64,000 bases of DNA from JBALVT01 sp965262875. GTDB taxonomy: Bacteria; Pseudomonadota; Gammaproteobacteria; Pseudomonadales; Halieaceae. The DNA lies in the NCBI GenBank assembly GCA_965262875.1, contig OZ253569.1, positions 6,386,001 to 6,450,000 of the forward strand, written 5' to 3'. Below are positions 8,795-18,126 of the stretch, piece after piece. Under the pieces are notes generated by a model. The model saw only the letters and a list, made by a program, of their open reading frames with translations, was not told where the DNA came from and ran no database searches. Positions within the stretch are counted from its first letter, which is position 1. Every line of letters starts with the position of its first letter. The position numbers and the translations under genes are program-made.

Positions 8795-9111
8795 AATTGA
8801 TCCAGTAACTGCCGCACCACCAACAGGTTTTCGGCACAGATACCTCGCACAATGAATCCGTTGGGCAGTGACAAGGTTAGCCCCCGATCGGCGTCAGGTC
8901 TGACACTCACTGCGGCAAAGCCACCTTGGTCTTGTTTTATAGAAGACACACGGATGGTATCGTCAAACTTCCGACGCCAGTACACAAAGCGATGGTAAGT
9001 CAGGTGATTGTGTTTGCAAAACCGGGTCTGAGACAAGCCCGACAGTTTCCAGGTTTGTATTTGCTGCTTCCAGTCAATACCTTGTGGCTGGGGCTGAGTG
9101 ATATCGTTCAT
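8791..9111 (-). CDS. IS66 accessory protein TnpA (HTH)
   Basis: This 106-residue first gene of the IS66 operon has a helix-turn-helix-like segment near residues 15-45 (WKLSGLSQTRFCKHNHLTYH). The GLSQTRFC motif is typical of IS66 TnpA proteins. It probably binds element ends or helps assemble the transpososome. It starts about 80 bp inside the right end of the element. Confidence 0.9.
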   Translation of the reverse strand: MNDITQPQPQGIDWKQQIQTWKLSGLSQTRFCKHNHLTYHRFVYWRRKFDDTIRVSSIKQDQGGFAAVSVRPDADRGLTLSLPNGFIVRGICAENLLVVRQLLDQL

Positions 9112-9192
9112 GATTTGCTCCTGTGTGGTTATCAGGAGAAAGTCTGGCGGGAACTCTTACAAAAAAATAGGTGCTGATTTAGGGGCGCTTAC

Positions 9193-9200
9193 ACTGTAAG
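9193..9200. repeat. 8-bp target duplication ACTGTAAG (right copy)
   Basis: Exact partner of 6674-6681. The target was the intergenic region between the AlbA_2 gene and res. Confidence 0.9.
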
Positions 9201-9337
9201 CCCCTACTTAGGAGCTGTTTTATTGCATATTTCATACAAAATCAAACAAAAAAATAAATATTACCTGTTATTTTTCAATGACTTACAAATATTATCTTAT
9301 TAAATATAGCCTCTCAATCAAACAACCATCAAGCAAA

Positions 9338-10807
9338 CTATGCCCAACAAGGAATATAGCGTAACGCTCTTGTCCCTGAATCAGGGTCGTAGGGCTTAAT
9401 CATCTCCACCTTTAGTGCATCCTTTATTACTCTACTTGCCATAGCACTGTTCTTTGTTTCGATCCCAAAACGCTTACGTAAACTAGTGTTGTTCATGTGT
9501 TCACGATTCACGTATTGCAAACAACAATGTAAATAACAAGCTCGAATTCGCTCCTCTTTATCCATGTCTGCAAATTCTTTATATTCGAATAAAACTGCGC
9601 GGGTATGCCTATCTGTTACTTCAAAAATAGGGGCTGGTAATTGATAAAGCTCTGTTTGGAATACCACCTTATCCACACCTGTACCGCGCTCTTCGCAAAT
9701 ATTGATGCGCCGTAAAAAGGAAGCTAACGCCTCATTTCTGCTTTGTGGTGGTGAATCAAGAAATCGATCTGTATCTACCAAAGGAATCCCAGGATTTGAA
9801 ATTTCTATCCTGCTATCAAAGAGTTCAATCATTGGGCCTGTACCCGTGAGTGAAAAATCCTGATGGATAATGGCATTAGCCACCAACTCACGTATTGCCA
9901 GTTCTGGGTACATCGGTACTTCTTTGCGAAAGGCTTTGCCAATCTCTTCATTGGATGGGAGAAGTGTTTTAATATAATCAATCAGCCCTTCAAAGCCTAT
10001 CGCGTAACCTTTATTTCCCTCTAACTCACGAACAGTTTCAACACGGCTATTGCCTCGATACAATATTAAACGAACGGCTTTACGGGCGAGGTGATGGAAG
10101 TCCTGTAGTTTTTTTGCGAATAAGATAGCCCCAAGGTTGCTAATCCCCCATAAGCCATTATCCATTTTCTTAAGCAACTTATCGGCTTGCAATGCCTCAA
10201 GAATACCATCTCGGCCTTCTGGTAATGGCTGATCGGTCAAATCAAAATAAGCCGAATAATCCAGTAGCTTTAAAACGTCCTCAACCTTTATATTCTCTGC
10301 TGCCATTTTCTGTTCAAATGGCACACGGTCAAATACTCGCCACAACTCACGCTCTTTTTCGGCAAACTCACGTAATTTTTTCTTATAAGAGCCAACGCGG
10401 ATATATTCCACGCCATCGAACTGTACAGGCGTATGGCTCGCGGCCTGTATTTCAAGAATAACAATTGGCAAATCATCAGCAGATTTAAACTCATAAAAGC
10501 GGAAATGAATTTTCGGTGTTGTTTTTTGTAACAACCAACTTTCCAATTCTTGCTGTCTGTAACGTGCAGTAGAAGGCTTAAAACTTGCGCCAATAACATC
10601 ATGTGTTCTATCCTCTACCCCCCAAACCAGATAAGCCGATTGCTTACCAATTAAAGCCGCTGAATTAGCCAATGCGGAAATATACTCACCCATAGTCGGG
10701 ACATCATCGTTATTATGCTTAAATTCAACCCATTCAGTTTCGTTAGGTAAACGGCATAATTCACGTAACAAAATAATTAATTGCTCTTGTGTCTGCTCGA
10801 TGGGCAT
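9338..10807 (-). CDS. AlbA_2/Schlafen-type ATP-binding protein of the defence operon
   Basis: This 489-residue protein has an N-terminal AlbA_2 domain (about 15-135: ETEWVEFKHNN, then YLVWGVEDRTHDVIG). A C-terminal region resembles RecG-related ATPases, with REL.ANAIIHQDFSLTG and IELFDSRIEISNPG like the N-box and glycine box of GHKL-type ATPases. Such proteins often accompany defence operons and may bind nucleic acid or act as sensors or regulators; the exact role here is unknown. It lies about 70 bp after mod on the same strand. The fragment at 2955-3462 is a distant partial relative of its N-terminus. Confidence 0.8.
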   Translation of the reverse strand: MPIEQTQEQLIILLRELCRLPNETEWVEFKHNNDDVPTMGEYISALANSAALIGKQSAYLVWGVEDRTHDVIGASFKPSTARYRQQELESWLLQKTTPKIHFRFYEFKSADDLPIVILEIQAASHTPVQFDGVEYIRVGSYKKKLREFAEKERELWRVFDRVPFEQKMAAENIKVEDVLKLLDYSAYFDLTDQPLPEGRDGILEALQADKLLKKMDNGLWGISNLGAILFAKKLQDFHHLARKAVRLILYRGNSRVETVRELEGNKGYAIGFEGLIDYIKTLLPSNEEIGKAFRKEVPMYPELAIRELVANAIIHQDFSLTGTGPMIELFDSRIEISNPGIPLVDTDRFLDSPPQSRNEALASFLRRINICEERGTGVDKVVFQTELYQLPAPIFEVTDRHTRAVLFEYKEFADMDKEERIRACYLHCCLQYVNREHMNNTSLRKRFGIETKNSAMASRVIKDALKVEMIKPYDPDSGTRALRYIPCWA

Positions 10808-10879
10808 TTTATTTTTTCCGACTCATAATTACTTCAATTCTGACAAATTCAACTCGACTTGATCCGTAGTATCGCCCCC

Positions 10880-12871
10880 TTAGATAACCTTGATGTCGGT
10901 TGCTGGCGATTTTAGTTTAAAGACCTGCTCTACATTGATTTTAACGCTGTCTCCATCCTTGCCCGACCCAAATCCATCGTCACGGAAGACAACACGCAAA
11001 GGTTTTCTTATCGCAAGTTGAGTCACAAAATATTCGTTGATCCCTTCATCAAAGCAGGCGACCAGCGCATTGTCATCGACAAAGAAGACCTCCTTGCCAG
11101 CAATCTCTTCACGGATAATAGGAAGCGATAAGTCCACGCCCCAATCGAGTAGCACTTGGAACAGCAAGTCTTCTGACGACCTATCATTTTTGATATTGCC
11201 AACATGAGCATCGAACATATCAGGGCTGGCTTCATCGGGTGAGACGTGAACATCCACCATGTTGGTACTATCAATTTTAAATACGCGGAAGCCTATATCG
11301 AGGTTTTCTATACCTTCTTTGCCAGCATTATCTTCTTTGATTTTCTTGCCTGCACGGCGTATACGTTCTTTGGATATTTCTGCAATGGTTTGATAACCAT
11401 TCTTGAAAGAGTCTGATTTTTCATCACATAATTCTGGCAACTGCACCATAATAAATTTTCGAAACCCCTCATCCTCAGTATTGATTTGCATTACTGAGTG
11501 AGCGGTACTAGAAGAACCAGCAAAAAAATCAAGAATAATGTCATCCTTCTCCCATGGAATTATTGAAAAGATATTTCTAAATAACTCTATTGGCTTTTTA
11601 CCGCTCCGAAAATCAACCCCTCCTTCGTGCCGACAGTTTCCAAAGTAGGCAGCCAAGTCAAGAAATGTGACGATTGGTTTGCTCTTTTTTGACTCACTCA
11701 GGTTATCTAGTTTATCGGAAGGAACGCCTTGGTAATATTTTCCTTTTGTAGCTCCGTCTCTCTTTGGCCCCGTAAAATATCTATATGGCCGTTCATCAGC
11801 ACCAATTCCATGTACTTTATATAAAACCCCTAGACCATCATTCTTATACCTTCCTGAAAGGTGATCTCGAAAAAATCGACCTGAAGAATTTCCATCCAAA
11901 ATTGATCCTGTTGCCCAAATCTCCTTTAGCAAATCATTACTGGCTGACTTCTTTACAATCTTGTAATCCCCCTGCTTAAACACTTCGACCTTTTTCCCAC
12001 CCATCTCAACTATCTCTGGGGCGTTCGTTTCAACAATATCCCAGACAAAATTGTCATAGCTATATTCTTCAAACTGACGAACTAACTGAACATGCTCTTG
12101 AGACTTTGAATAAACTAATACATTTTCAACAACCTTTTGGAAGAGCATGTCTTCAACAAGGGTCTTTCCTTCATATCGGACTTTTATTGTGTAATCAAAA
12201 AGCTCATTTTCTTCGCCAAATATCTCATTACACATTTTCTTTAGGTTATATATTTCATTATCATCAATAGAAATGAAGATTACGCCATCATCACACAGAA
12301 GATTACGAGCCAATTTCAAACGCGGATACATCATAGAAAGCCAATCAGAGTGATAGCGCCCATTACTATCAGGATTAGCCACAAGACGCCCGCCGTCTTC
12401 ATCACGCTGACCAGACGCTTCGTCAAACTCGTCTTTCTCTGCTGTAAAATTATCGTTATAAATAAAGTCATTACCCGTGTTATAGGGAGGGTCGATATAG
12501 ATCATTTTAATTTTACTGAGATAGGTTTCTTGTAGAAGCTTCAAAGCATCTAGATTGTCACCCTCAATAAAAATATTCTTGGTATTGTCAAAATCAACAC
12601 TTTCATCACGGCAAGGACGCAGAGTTTTAGAAATGGGTGTATTGGCAGTCACCAATGCTTCACGCTTGCCCGGCCAGTTAAGGCTATAACGCTCCTGCGA
12701 ACCCTCGACGATTGAATCAGATAACTCTTGGCGCAAGGCATCAAAATCAATAGCGCGCTCAAGCTCGCCACTTTCATTTTTCTTTTCGGTGACGCAATTG
12801 GGGAATAACTCGGCTATTTTTTCGATATTCTCATTGGTGAAACTGGGTGTTTTCAAGTCTGGCTTTTCCAT
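10880..12871 (-). CDS. Type III DNA methyltransferase Mod (N6-adenine, beta class)
   Basis: This 663-residue Mod subunit recognises the target and methylates adenine using S-adenosylmethionine. The catalytic motif DPPY is at 127-130 (IDPPYNTGNDF) and the cofactor motif FAGSS at 450-454. This order (catalytic motif first) defines the beta class used by type III systems. The region between them would hold the target-recognition domain. It pairs with Res (3459-6512). It starts 5 bp after the DUF4391 gene in the same operon. The length is normal and no defects are visible. Confidence 0.92.
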   Translation of the reverse strand: MEKPDLKTPSFTNENIEKIAELFPNCVTEKKNESGELERAIDFDALRQELSDSIVEGSQERYSLNWPGKREALVTANTPISKTLRPCRDESVDFDNTKNIFIEGDNLDALKLLQETYLSKIKMIYIDPPYNTGNDFIYNDNFTAEKDEFDEASGQRDEDGGRLVANPDSNGRYHSDWLSMMYPRLKLARNLLCDDGVIFISIDDNEIYNLKKMCNEIFGEENELFDYTIKVRYEGKTLVEDMLFQKVVENVLVYSKSQEHVQLVRQFEEYSYDNFVWDIVETNAPEIVEMGGKKVEVFKQGDYKIVKKSASNDLLKEIWATGSILDGNSSGRFFRDHLSGRYKNDGLGVLYKVHGIGADERPYRYFTGPKRDGATKGKYYQGVPSDKLDNLSESKKSKPIVTFLDLAAYFGNCRHEGGVDFRSGKKPIELFRNIFSIIPWEKDDIILDFFAGSSSTAHSVMQINTEDEGFRKFIMVQLPELCDEKSDSFKNGYQTIAEISKERIRRAGKKIKEDNAGKEGIENLDIGFRVFKIDSTNMVDVHVSPDEASPDMFDAHVGNIKNDRSSEDLLFQVLLDWGVDLSLPIIREEIAGKEVFFVDDNALVACFDEGINEYFVTQLAIRKPLRVVFRDDGFGSGKDGDSVKINVEQVFKLKSPATDIKVI

Positions 12872-12876
12872 GATTA

Positions 12877-13581
12877 TTATTGCCCTTCTATGTGCGCTTT
12901 ATTACTTGCTTGGCCTTGCTTCAAATCTTCCATCTCATCGCCTAGCACTCGAAGCTCTGCATTCATTTCTACTTTTCGGTTGTACTGCTTTTCTTTGCTC
13001 ATGCGTGTTTCCAGCTTTCCGTATCCTTTACCCTTGGCTATGACTTGCCCCATCCGTTCTATATGAGCATCCAAGCTTTCATCTTTCCTTGAGTCCAGCG
13101 GTATAAGCTCGCGCAATATGTATTCATACAAGCCAGACAGATTAAGCACAACAGGCAATTTTTGGCGCACTGATTTTTCTGGAAACCAATCTGTTTCAAA
13201 ATATTCGTTATCAACAACCCATTTTGTAGTATCTGCTTCGCTGGGTCGCTTGTATGTGGCAACAACCTTGATGTTATCTGCATGGGTAAGGTGAAAAACT
13301 ATTGGGTGGGCGATAGCCCTATCAATACAGTGTAATATTTTGGTGTCGAATTCTTTTGTTTTCAGTGGCAACTCGAATATTTCTATCTCTTTAATCTTGC
13401 CTGTTTCGGCGAGGTTGATCGTCTTTGCGGAAAGCTTATATCGCCAAACTATCTTTTTAACCTGCGATGCAAACGCATCCTGTAATTTACGCTTAGGTTT
13501 TACACGCTCAAATATTTTGCTTTTAGCAACAATACGACCAAACTCCGCATTTTTCGGATAATCAAACAATGCCGTCATCAA
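12877..13581 (-). CDS. DUF4391-family protein
   Basis: This 234-residue protein starts MMTALFDYPKNAEFG and continues with a mixed alpha/beta domain (VFHLTHADNIKVVATYK, LNLSGLYEYILREL). It matches my memory of DUF4391 proteins found next to helicase and methyltransferase genes. No function is established. The last 60 residues look coiled coil. It overlaps the helicase gene by 4 bp (ATGA) and is 5 bp from mod, so the products are probably made in fixed ratio and may form a complex. Confidence 0.7.
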   Translation of the reverse strand: MMTALFDYPKNAEFGRIVAKSKIFERVKPKRKLQDAFASQVKKIVWRYKLSAKTINLAETGKIKEIEIFELPLKTKEFDTKILHCIDRAIAHPIVFHLTHADNIKVVATYKRPSEADTTKWVVDNEYFETDWFPEKSVRQKLPVVLNLSGLYEYILRELIPLDSRKDESLDAHIERMGQVIAKGKGYGKLETRMSKEKQYNRKVEMNAELRVLGDEMEDLKQGQASNKAHIEGQ

Positions 13582-16500
13582 GCCTCACCATCTTGAATGA
13601 TAAGAAAATTAATTAACTCAAAATCATCAAGGCCTGCCACTGCATCAATCAGCGCGGTTGTCCGTTCCCCGCTAAAGAGGCTATCTATATCCTTGTCTTC
13701 TTTCAGCTCTATAATTGAGCCTATGGATTGTTTCAGCAGATCGGAGTAGACGCGCATATCACGCCCATCATCTGTTTCTTGGTTAAACAGACGGCATATT
13801 GCATCAAGCGGTTTGCTTTGGCCTTTACAGGTGCTTCTCACCAAGTCCAAAAGCCTTTTTATTTCGCTGTGATCGGCAATAATTTCACCATCGAGGCCAA
13901 TATAGACAAGGTAGTATGGGTGCAGGCGATTGTGCTGGTTGACATTGACGCTGTGGTTACGGTTGCATAGCGTAAAGATAACCCCTGACCTTAACCCCAT
14001 GTCGGGGTCGGCAGGCACAACCGCGTGCATGCCGTTAGGAATATTGGACATATCACCGTTTTCTTTAATATAACCCAGCAAGTCCATACGGAAATCATTC
14101 AAACCAAGGTCGGTAATTGACACCCCTGTTTTGAGGTCTTCCATTTCAATCACTTCTTCTTGAAGGCGTTTTAATTGGTCTTTGCGGTAGGATATATCAT
14201 TTGCTTTCGCGCTGAGTACATTGTCATCACCCGTTGCCGTCATATCGGCAATCACCATGCGGCTTTCAACACGCTCTTTAAGATTGATATACTCATCAAG
14301 GGAAATATCTGGCCAATAGTTCATAAGCTGGATAGTTGTATTAATAGAGCCAATGCGGTCTATCCGACCAAAGCGTTGAATAATCCGCACTGGATTCCAG
14401 TGAATGTCGTAGTTAATCAGGTAATCACAGTCTTGCTGGTTTTGGCCTTCTGATATGCAATCCGTTGCTATCAGAATATCCAGCTCGTCTGGTTCATTCG
14501 GCAGAACCACATCTTTCTCTTTTGAGCGTGGGGAAAACAGTGTTAATAGCGATTCAAAATCATAGCTTTTTGCGAGTGTAGTCCCTAATGTTGATCGGGG
14601 TGATGAACTTCCTGTTATTCTCCCTGTATGAATACTTTGCGTTTCTTTTAGGCTTTCCGACAAATTATCGTAGAGATAATTAGCGGTATCAGCAAAGGCC
14701 GTGAAAATAAGTATCTTCTTATTGCCTGGGTTTATAGGGTTGGCAATTTTCTTATCAATCTGGTTTTTTAAATGTTGGAACTTGGTATCATCGCCAGGTG
14801 TGATTTTTCGCATTTCAGACAATAGTGCATCGACAATAGCAATATCCATCCTTAGATCATGCTCCCATGAGGGTAAGTCCATATCGGATAACTTAATTTG
14901 AACTTTTCCACCTGTACTGTCCTCTTCCGATTCCAACTCTTCCATTTCCAAAAAGTTGTCATCATCTGGTTCTGCATTTTCAAAATAAGAGGCATTATCT
15001 GCGACACTCTTATCTTCGCCACGCTGTGTATAAAGCTCAATTTTTGACAGCATTTCCGAGTGCTTGGTTTTCAGTTTATTTAAGGTAATGCGAAATGACT
15101 CAACGGAGCTTTCCAACCTTTTTAGCAAATTAGTCGTCATCAAGGCTTGAAGGCTTTTCTCACGATCAGCTTGGCGAAGCTTACTCTTACCGCCACTCAC
15201 CTCTGTGTCATAGAGGTCTTCATATTTTGCAATACGACTGGGCAAGATATAGCTAACAGGTGCGTAAATGGATAGTTTTAGTAAAGACAGCTCCCTGAAA
15301 ATATCGTTAAAGCCCATGACATCCGTTCTATTGGTCAAAGGGCTGTGATATGAGATGGGTTTTCTACGCTCAGGAAATCTCCCTATCTCAGTAGTGTCAT
15401 AGAATGTTTGAATGTGCTTACGTGACCTAGCGATGGTTACGCTATCCAGCAACTCAAAAAAGTCAAGGTCCAATGCCTTTAGTATGGCATCGGTTGTGCG
15501 CTCCTCGAGTGGAAGCTTTGCCCAGACATTGAATGTGGCCTGCACTTGTCGTAATATTTCGTCAATGCCCTTGGTTGTGCGAAGTTTATTATTCAGATTT
15601 GAGGCATCGCCTTCGTAGGCCAGCGCAAGCTGGTTGCGAAGATCCATGAAGCGATTATTGACAGGCGTTGCCGAGAGCATCAATACCTTGGTTTTCACTC
15701 CCTCTTTAACAACGGAGTTCATCAGCTTTTCGTATCGGGTCTCCTTATCCTTAAAGGCATCATTGTTGCGAAAGTTGTGTGACTCATCGATCACCACAAG
15801 GTCATAGTTTCCCCAATTTATTCTATCCAACGGTGTACCAAAGGATTCACCTCTGGTTCTTTGAAGGTCTGTATGACATAGCACGTCATAGTTAAAGCGG
15901 TCTTTGGAGAATATATTTGTTTTTAGGTTTCTGTTGTAGTTCAGCCAGTTATTCGCCAGCTTTTTCGGGCAAAGAACAAGGACGGATTTATTTCGTAACT
16001 CGTAATATTTAACCACGGCAAGGGCGGTAAATGTTTTACCCAAACCAACACTATCAGCCAGAATGCAACCGTTATAGGTTTCAAGCTTGTTGATAATCCC
16101 TGTCGCCCCGTCTTTCTGAAAATTGTAGAGCTTTTCCCAAATCAGGCTGTCCTGATAACCTGTAAGATCATTGGGGAGTACATCTTCGTTAATGTCTTCT
16201 AGGAACTCATTGAAAATATTGTAGAGCATGAAGAAATAGACTTGCTCAGGTGGGTTTTCTTTATAAACACTCGCAATGTGATCACATAATTGAGCGGTTA
16301 CATCTTCAATTTTTTCTGGGTCGTTCCATATCTGGTTAAACAGATTCAAATAAACTTGGGTGCTTGCTGGCTCATCGTGTTTGGTGATGATATTTGATAC
16401 CGCATCCCCCTGCTGGTAGCCAAGGTCTACGGCAGTAAAACCATGAAGGGGAAGATAGGCAGACTTGGTTTTATCGTTTTCTATGCAAGCAAATTGTTGC

Positions 16501-16880
16501 ATGGAGGCTTTGCCACTATTTGACCTAAAGCGGGCTTTACTTTTTATCCATTGAGCGCATTCTTTTGCAATCGCTCGTTGGGTCAATTTATTTTTTAGCT
16601 GTATCTCAAAATCACTACCGTAGAAATTGCGCTCGCTCTCGGCTCGTGGAATGTGGAACTTACGGTGTTCTTTTTTGATCTTATCAACTGTTTCTTCGGG
16701 AACAAACGTGGGGGATGTGAAAATGAACTCTAAAGATTCGATCTTCTGTAACTCATCCTTTAATGCTTCAAATGCATAAATGGAAAAGCACGATGCGGCG
16801 ATTTTCAGCTTCGAGCTTTTTCTCAGCTCCTGCTTTATATTATCCCCTAGCAGGTTATTTATATTGTCAATAATTTCCAT
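13578..16880 (-). CDS. SNF2-type helicase with N-terminal PLD-like domain
   Basis: This is an 1100-residue protein. Residues 1-160 resemble the phospholipase D-like nuclease domain fused to such helicases (SKLKIAASCFSIYAFEAL, then CAQWIKSKARFR). Where relatives usually have an H-G-K catalytic motif this protein reads N-S-G-K (about 121-124), so the nuclease site may be dead. The motor follows: motif I GLGKT (279-283), motif II DESH (365-368), motif III LSATPVNN and motif VI QRFGRIDRIGS. It probably translocates on double-stranded DNA. It starts 4 bp after the HTH gene and overlaps the DUF4391 gene by 4 bp. A helicase of this kind beside Mod and Res is not part of a minimal type III system. 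Confidence 0.82.
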   Translation of the reverse strand: MEIIDNINNLLGDNIKQELRKSSKLKIAASCFSIYAFEALKDELQKIESLEFIFTSPTFVPEETVDKIKKEHRKFHIPRAESERNFYGSDFEIQLKNKLTQRAIAKECAQWIKSKARFRSNSGKASMQQFACIENDKTKSAYLPLHGFTAVDLGYQQGDAVSNIITKHDEPASTQVYLNLFNQIWNDPEKIEDVTAQLCDHIASVYKENPPEQVYFFMLYNIFNEFLEDINEDVLPNDLTGYQDSLIWEKLYNFQKDGATGIINKLETYNGCILADSVGLGKTFTALAVVKYYELRNKSVLVLCPKKLANNWLNYNRNLKTNIFSKDRFNYDVLCHTDLQRTRGESFGTPLDRINWGNYDLVVIDESHNFRNNDAFKDKETRYEKLMNSVVKEGVKTKVLMLSATPVNNRFMDLRNQLALAYEGDASNLNNKLRTTKGIDEILRQVQATFNVWAKLPLEERTTDAILKALDLDFFELLDSVTIARSRKHIQTFYDTTEIGRFPERRKPISYHSPLTNRTDVMGFNDIFRELSLLKLSIYAPVSYILPSRIAKYEDLYDTEVSGGKSKLRQADREKSLQALMTTNLLKRLESSVESFRITLNKLKTKHSEMLSKIELYTQRGEDKSVADNASYFENAEPDDDNFLEMEELESEEDSTGGKVQIKLSDMDLPSWEHDLRMDIAIVDALLSEMRKITPGDDTKFQHLKNQIDKKIANPINPGNKKILIFTAFADTANYLYDNLSESLKETQSIHTGRITGSSSPRSTLGTTLAKSYDFESLLTLFSPRSKEKDVVLPNEPDELDILIATDCISEGQNQQDCDYLINYDIHWNPVRIIQRFGRIDRIGSINTTIQLMNYWPDISLDEYINLKERVESRMVIADMTATGDDNVLSAKANDISYRKDQLKRLQEEVIEMEDLKTGVSITDLGLNDFRMDLLGYIKENGDMSNIPNGMHAVVPADPDMGLRSGVIFTLCNRNHSVNVNQHNRLHPYYLVYIGLDGEIIADHSEIKRLLDLVRSTCKGQSKPLDAICRLFNQETDDGRDMRVYSDLLKQSIGSIIELKEDKDIDSLFSGERTTALIDAVAGLDDFELINFLIIQDGEA

Positions 16881-16884
16881 AGCT

Positions 16885-17070
16885 TCACTTGGCTTTCATA
16901 TTTGACTTTTCACCCTTGGTTAACTTTTCAATTTCGTCTCTCCGAAATCTCCAGCTCCCACCTACCTTAAAGCCTTTTAGTTCACCATCAGACGCTAGGC
17001 GGTACGCCGTCTTTTCAGCTAATTTCAAATAGCTGGCAACCTCTTTCAAGGTCAAAATTTCATCAGCCAT
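16885..17070 (-). CDS. Small HTH (excisionase/MerR-like) protein heading the operon
   Basis: This 61-residue protein is a single winged-helix HTH of the excisionase family: LTLKEVASYLKLAEKTAYRLASDGELKG, then KVGGSWRFRRDEIEKL. It probably binds its own promoter region or phage or host DNA to control the operon. It is the first of six co-directional genes, 4 bp before the helicase gene. Upstream, near 17082-17107, ATTACTCT and GAATGAG half-motifs resemble the repeats in front of res and are candidate sites. Confidence 0.78.
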   Translation of the reverse strand: MADEILTLKEVASYLKLAEKTAYRLASDGELKGFKVGGSWRFRRDEIEKLTKGEKSNMKAK

Positions 17071-17486
17071 AATCTATACCGAATGAATTACTCTAACGAA
17101 TGAGAGAATAGGGTAAAATTGGGAAATTTACAATCACCTTTTTAAGGCGAGGGTAACGCTTAACTTACCCAGATAGTCGGATGGAAACGGGTGGGCAAAC
17201 GGATGAAAGCATGGCGGCCATGTTAAAGCACCATAGGATATGTCGATGCCAGTAAACATATGAAACCCAAATCCCCGGATAGAGTACCGTCTGCGCTCTA
17301 AAGGCCTGTGAATCCCTCTTTCAAGTCTTTTGCTTGGCCTCCACAGCGGATAGGGCAGAGAGGTTTAATCAAAAACCGTTGCTCTGCGCAGTGTCAGCGC
17401 TTAATTGGCCATTTTGGACGGACCTATCCTGTATAAGCCGTCATTCTTGTTCGATATTGGGTTAAATGGGCGGCGACTCCGGAAGG
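17071..17486. other. Intergenic region upstream of the defence operon
   Basis: There is no recognisable gene in about 400 bp. The part next to the HTH gene (17080-17130) is AT-rich, holds the ATTACTCT/GAATGAG motifs and is the likely operon promoter. The remainder is GC-richer and featureless to me. It ends at an inverted IS3 relic. Confidence 0.4.
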
Positions 17487-17641
17487 TGTCAACCTCATAT
17501 GGACAATCATTTCAAAGATAACCTCTATTTCACGTAGCCAGCGGCTGTCAGCGTTGGGAAGTTAACGCGATCATCGATAATGGTGTCATCGCCGGTTTCA
17601 AGAATCGGATTAATGGCCACCGTTTCTGGCGGCATGGGTAC
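17487..17641 (-). pseudogene. Relic of an older inverted IS3 element (end of orfB)
   Basis: Read on the minus strand, this ends in the same terminal sequence as the two IS3 copies (GTGTCAACCTCATATGG). Before that it encodes PPETVAINPILETGDD and VNFPTLTAAGYVK-stop. Those residues match the C-terminus of the intact OrfB with many substitutions in between. It is therefore a diverged relative in opposite orientation, cut off at its 5' side by IS3 copy 2. Confidence 0.8.
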
Positions 17642-17721
17642 CCCTGTGTGTCAACCTGATCCCATACACTCCCTGTTTGGGATAACATAGATTTCAGGGC
17701 TATGGATGCAGGAACCACACA

Positions 17722-18126
17722 ATGCCAAAACCACACTCAGATCCACTCAATACACAAGTCACACCAGAGCCCGCACTGGAGAAACGCACGCGTCGCCAGT
17801 TCAAGCCGGAGTATAAGCTACGCATGATGGCCGAAGCTGACGCCTGTAAGCACGGTGAACTGGGTGCCCTGTTACGCCGTGAGAAACTCTACAGCAATCA
17901 ACTCTCCGCCTGGCGCCGCGAGTATGCCGAAAACGGGGTTGCTGGCCTGAGCAAGAGTGCTCCCGGCCCGGCACCCTCGAAGACACCGGCTCAACGGCGC
18001 ATCGAGCAGCTTGAGAAAGAAAACAATCGCCTGAACCGCAAGTTGGAGAGTGCCAACGACTGTCTGGATTTGCAAAAAAAAGCCTTGTCGATGCTCGATC
18101 GTTTACGCAGTGGGAAGGATGTGTGA
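17722..18126 (+). CDS. IS3-family transposase OrfA, copy 2
   Basis: This 134-residue HTH subunit is identical in plan to that at 551-955. It keeps Gln where copy 1 has Pro in the leucine-rich segment (RRIEQLEKENNRLNRKL), which is probably the ancestral residue because Pro breaks helices. The A8 slippery run is at 18074-18081 and the stop overlaps the orfB start. Confidence 0.88.
   Translation: MPKPHSDPLNTQVTPEPALEKRTRRQFKPEYKLRMMAEADACKHGELGALLRREKLYSNQLSAWRREYAENGVAGLSKSAPGPAPSKTPAQRRIEQLEKENNRLNRKLESANDCLDLQKKALSMLDRLRSGKDV

Larger units (their letters stand above)
6682..9192 (-). mobile_element. Complete IS66-family insertion sequence
   Basis: The element is 2511 bp with terminal inverted repeats starting GTAAGCGC and 8-bp target duplications. 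It carries tnpA, tnpB and tnpC in order on the minus strand. It lies between the AlbA_2 gene and res in the same orientation as the operon, so it may block or replace read-through transcription to res. Confidence 0.95.
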
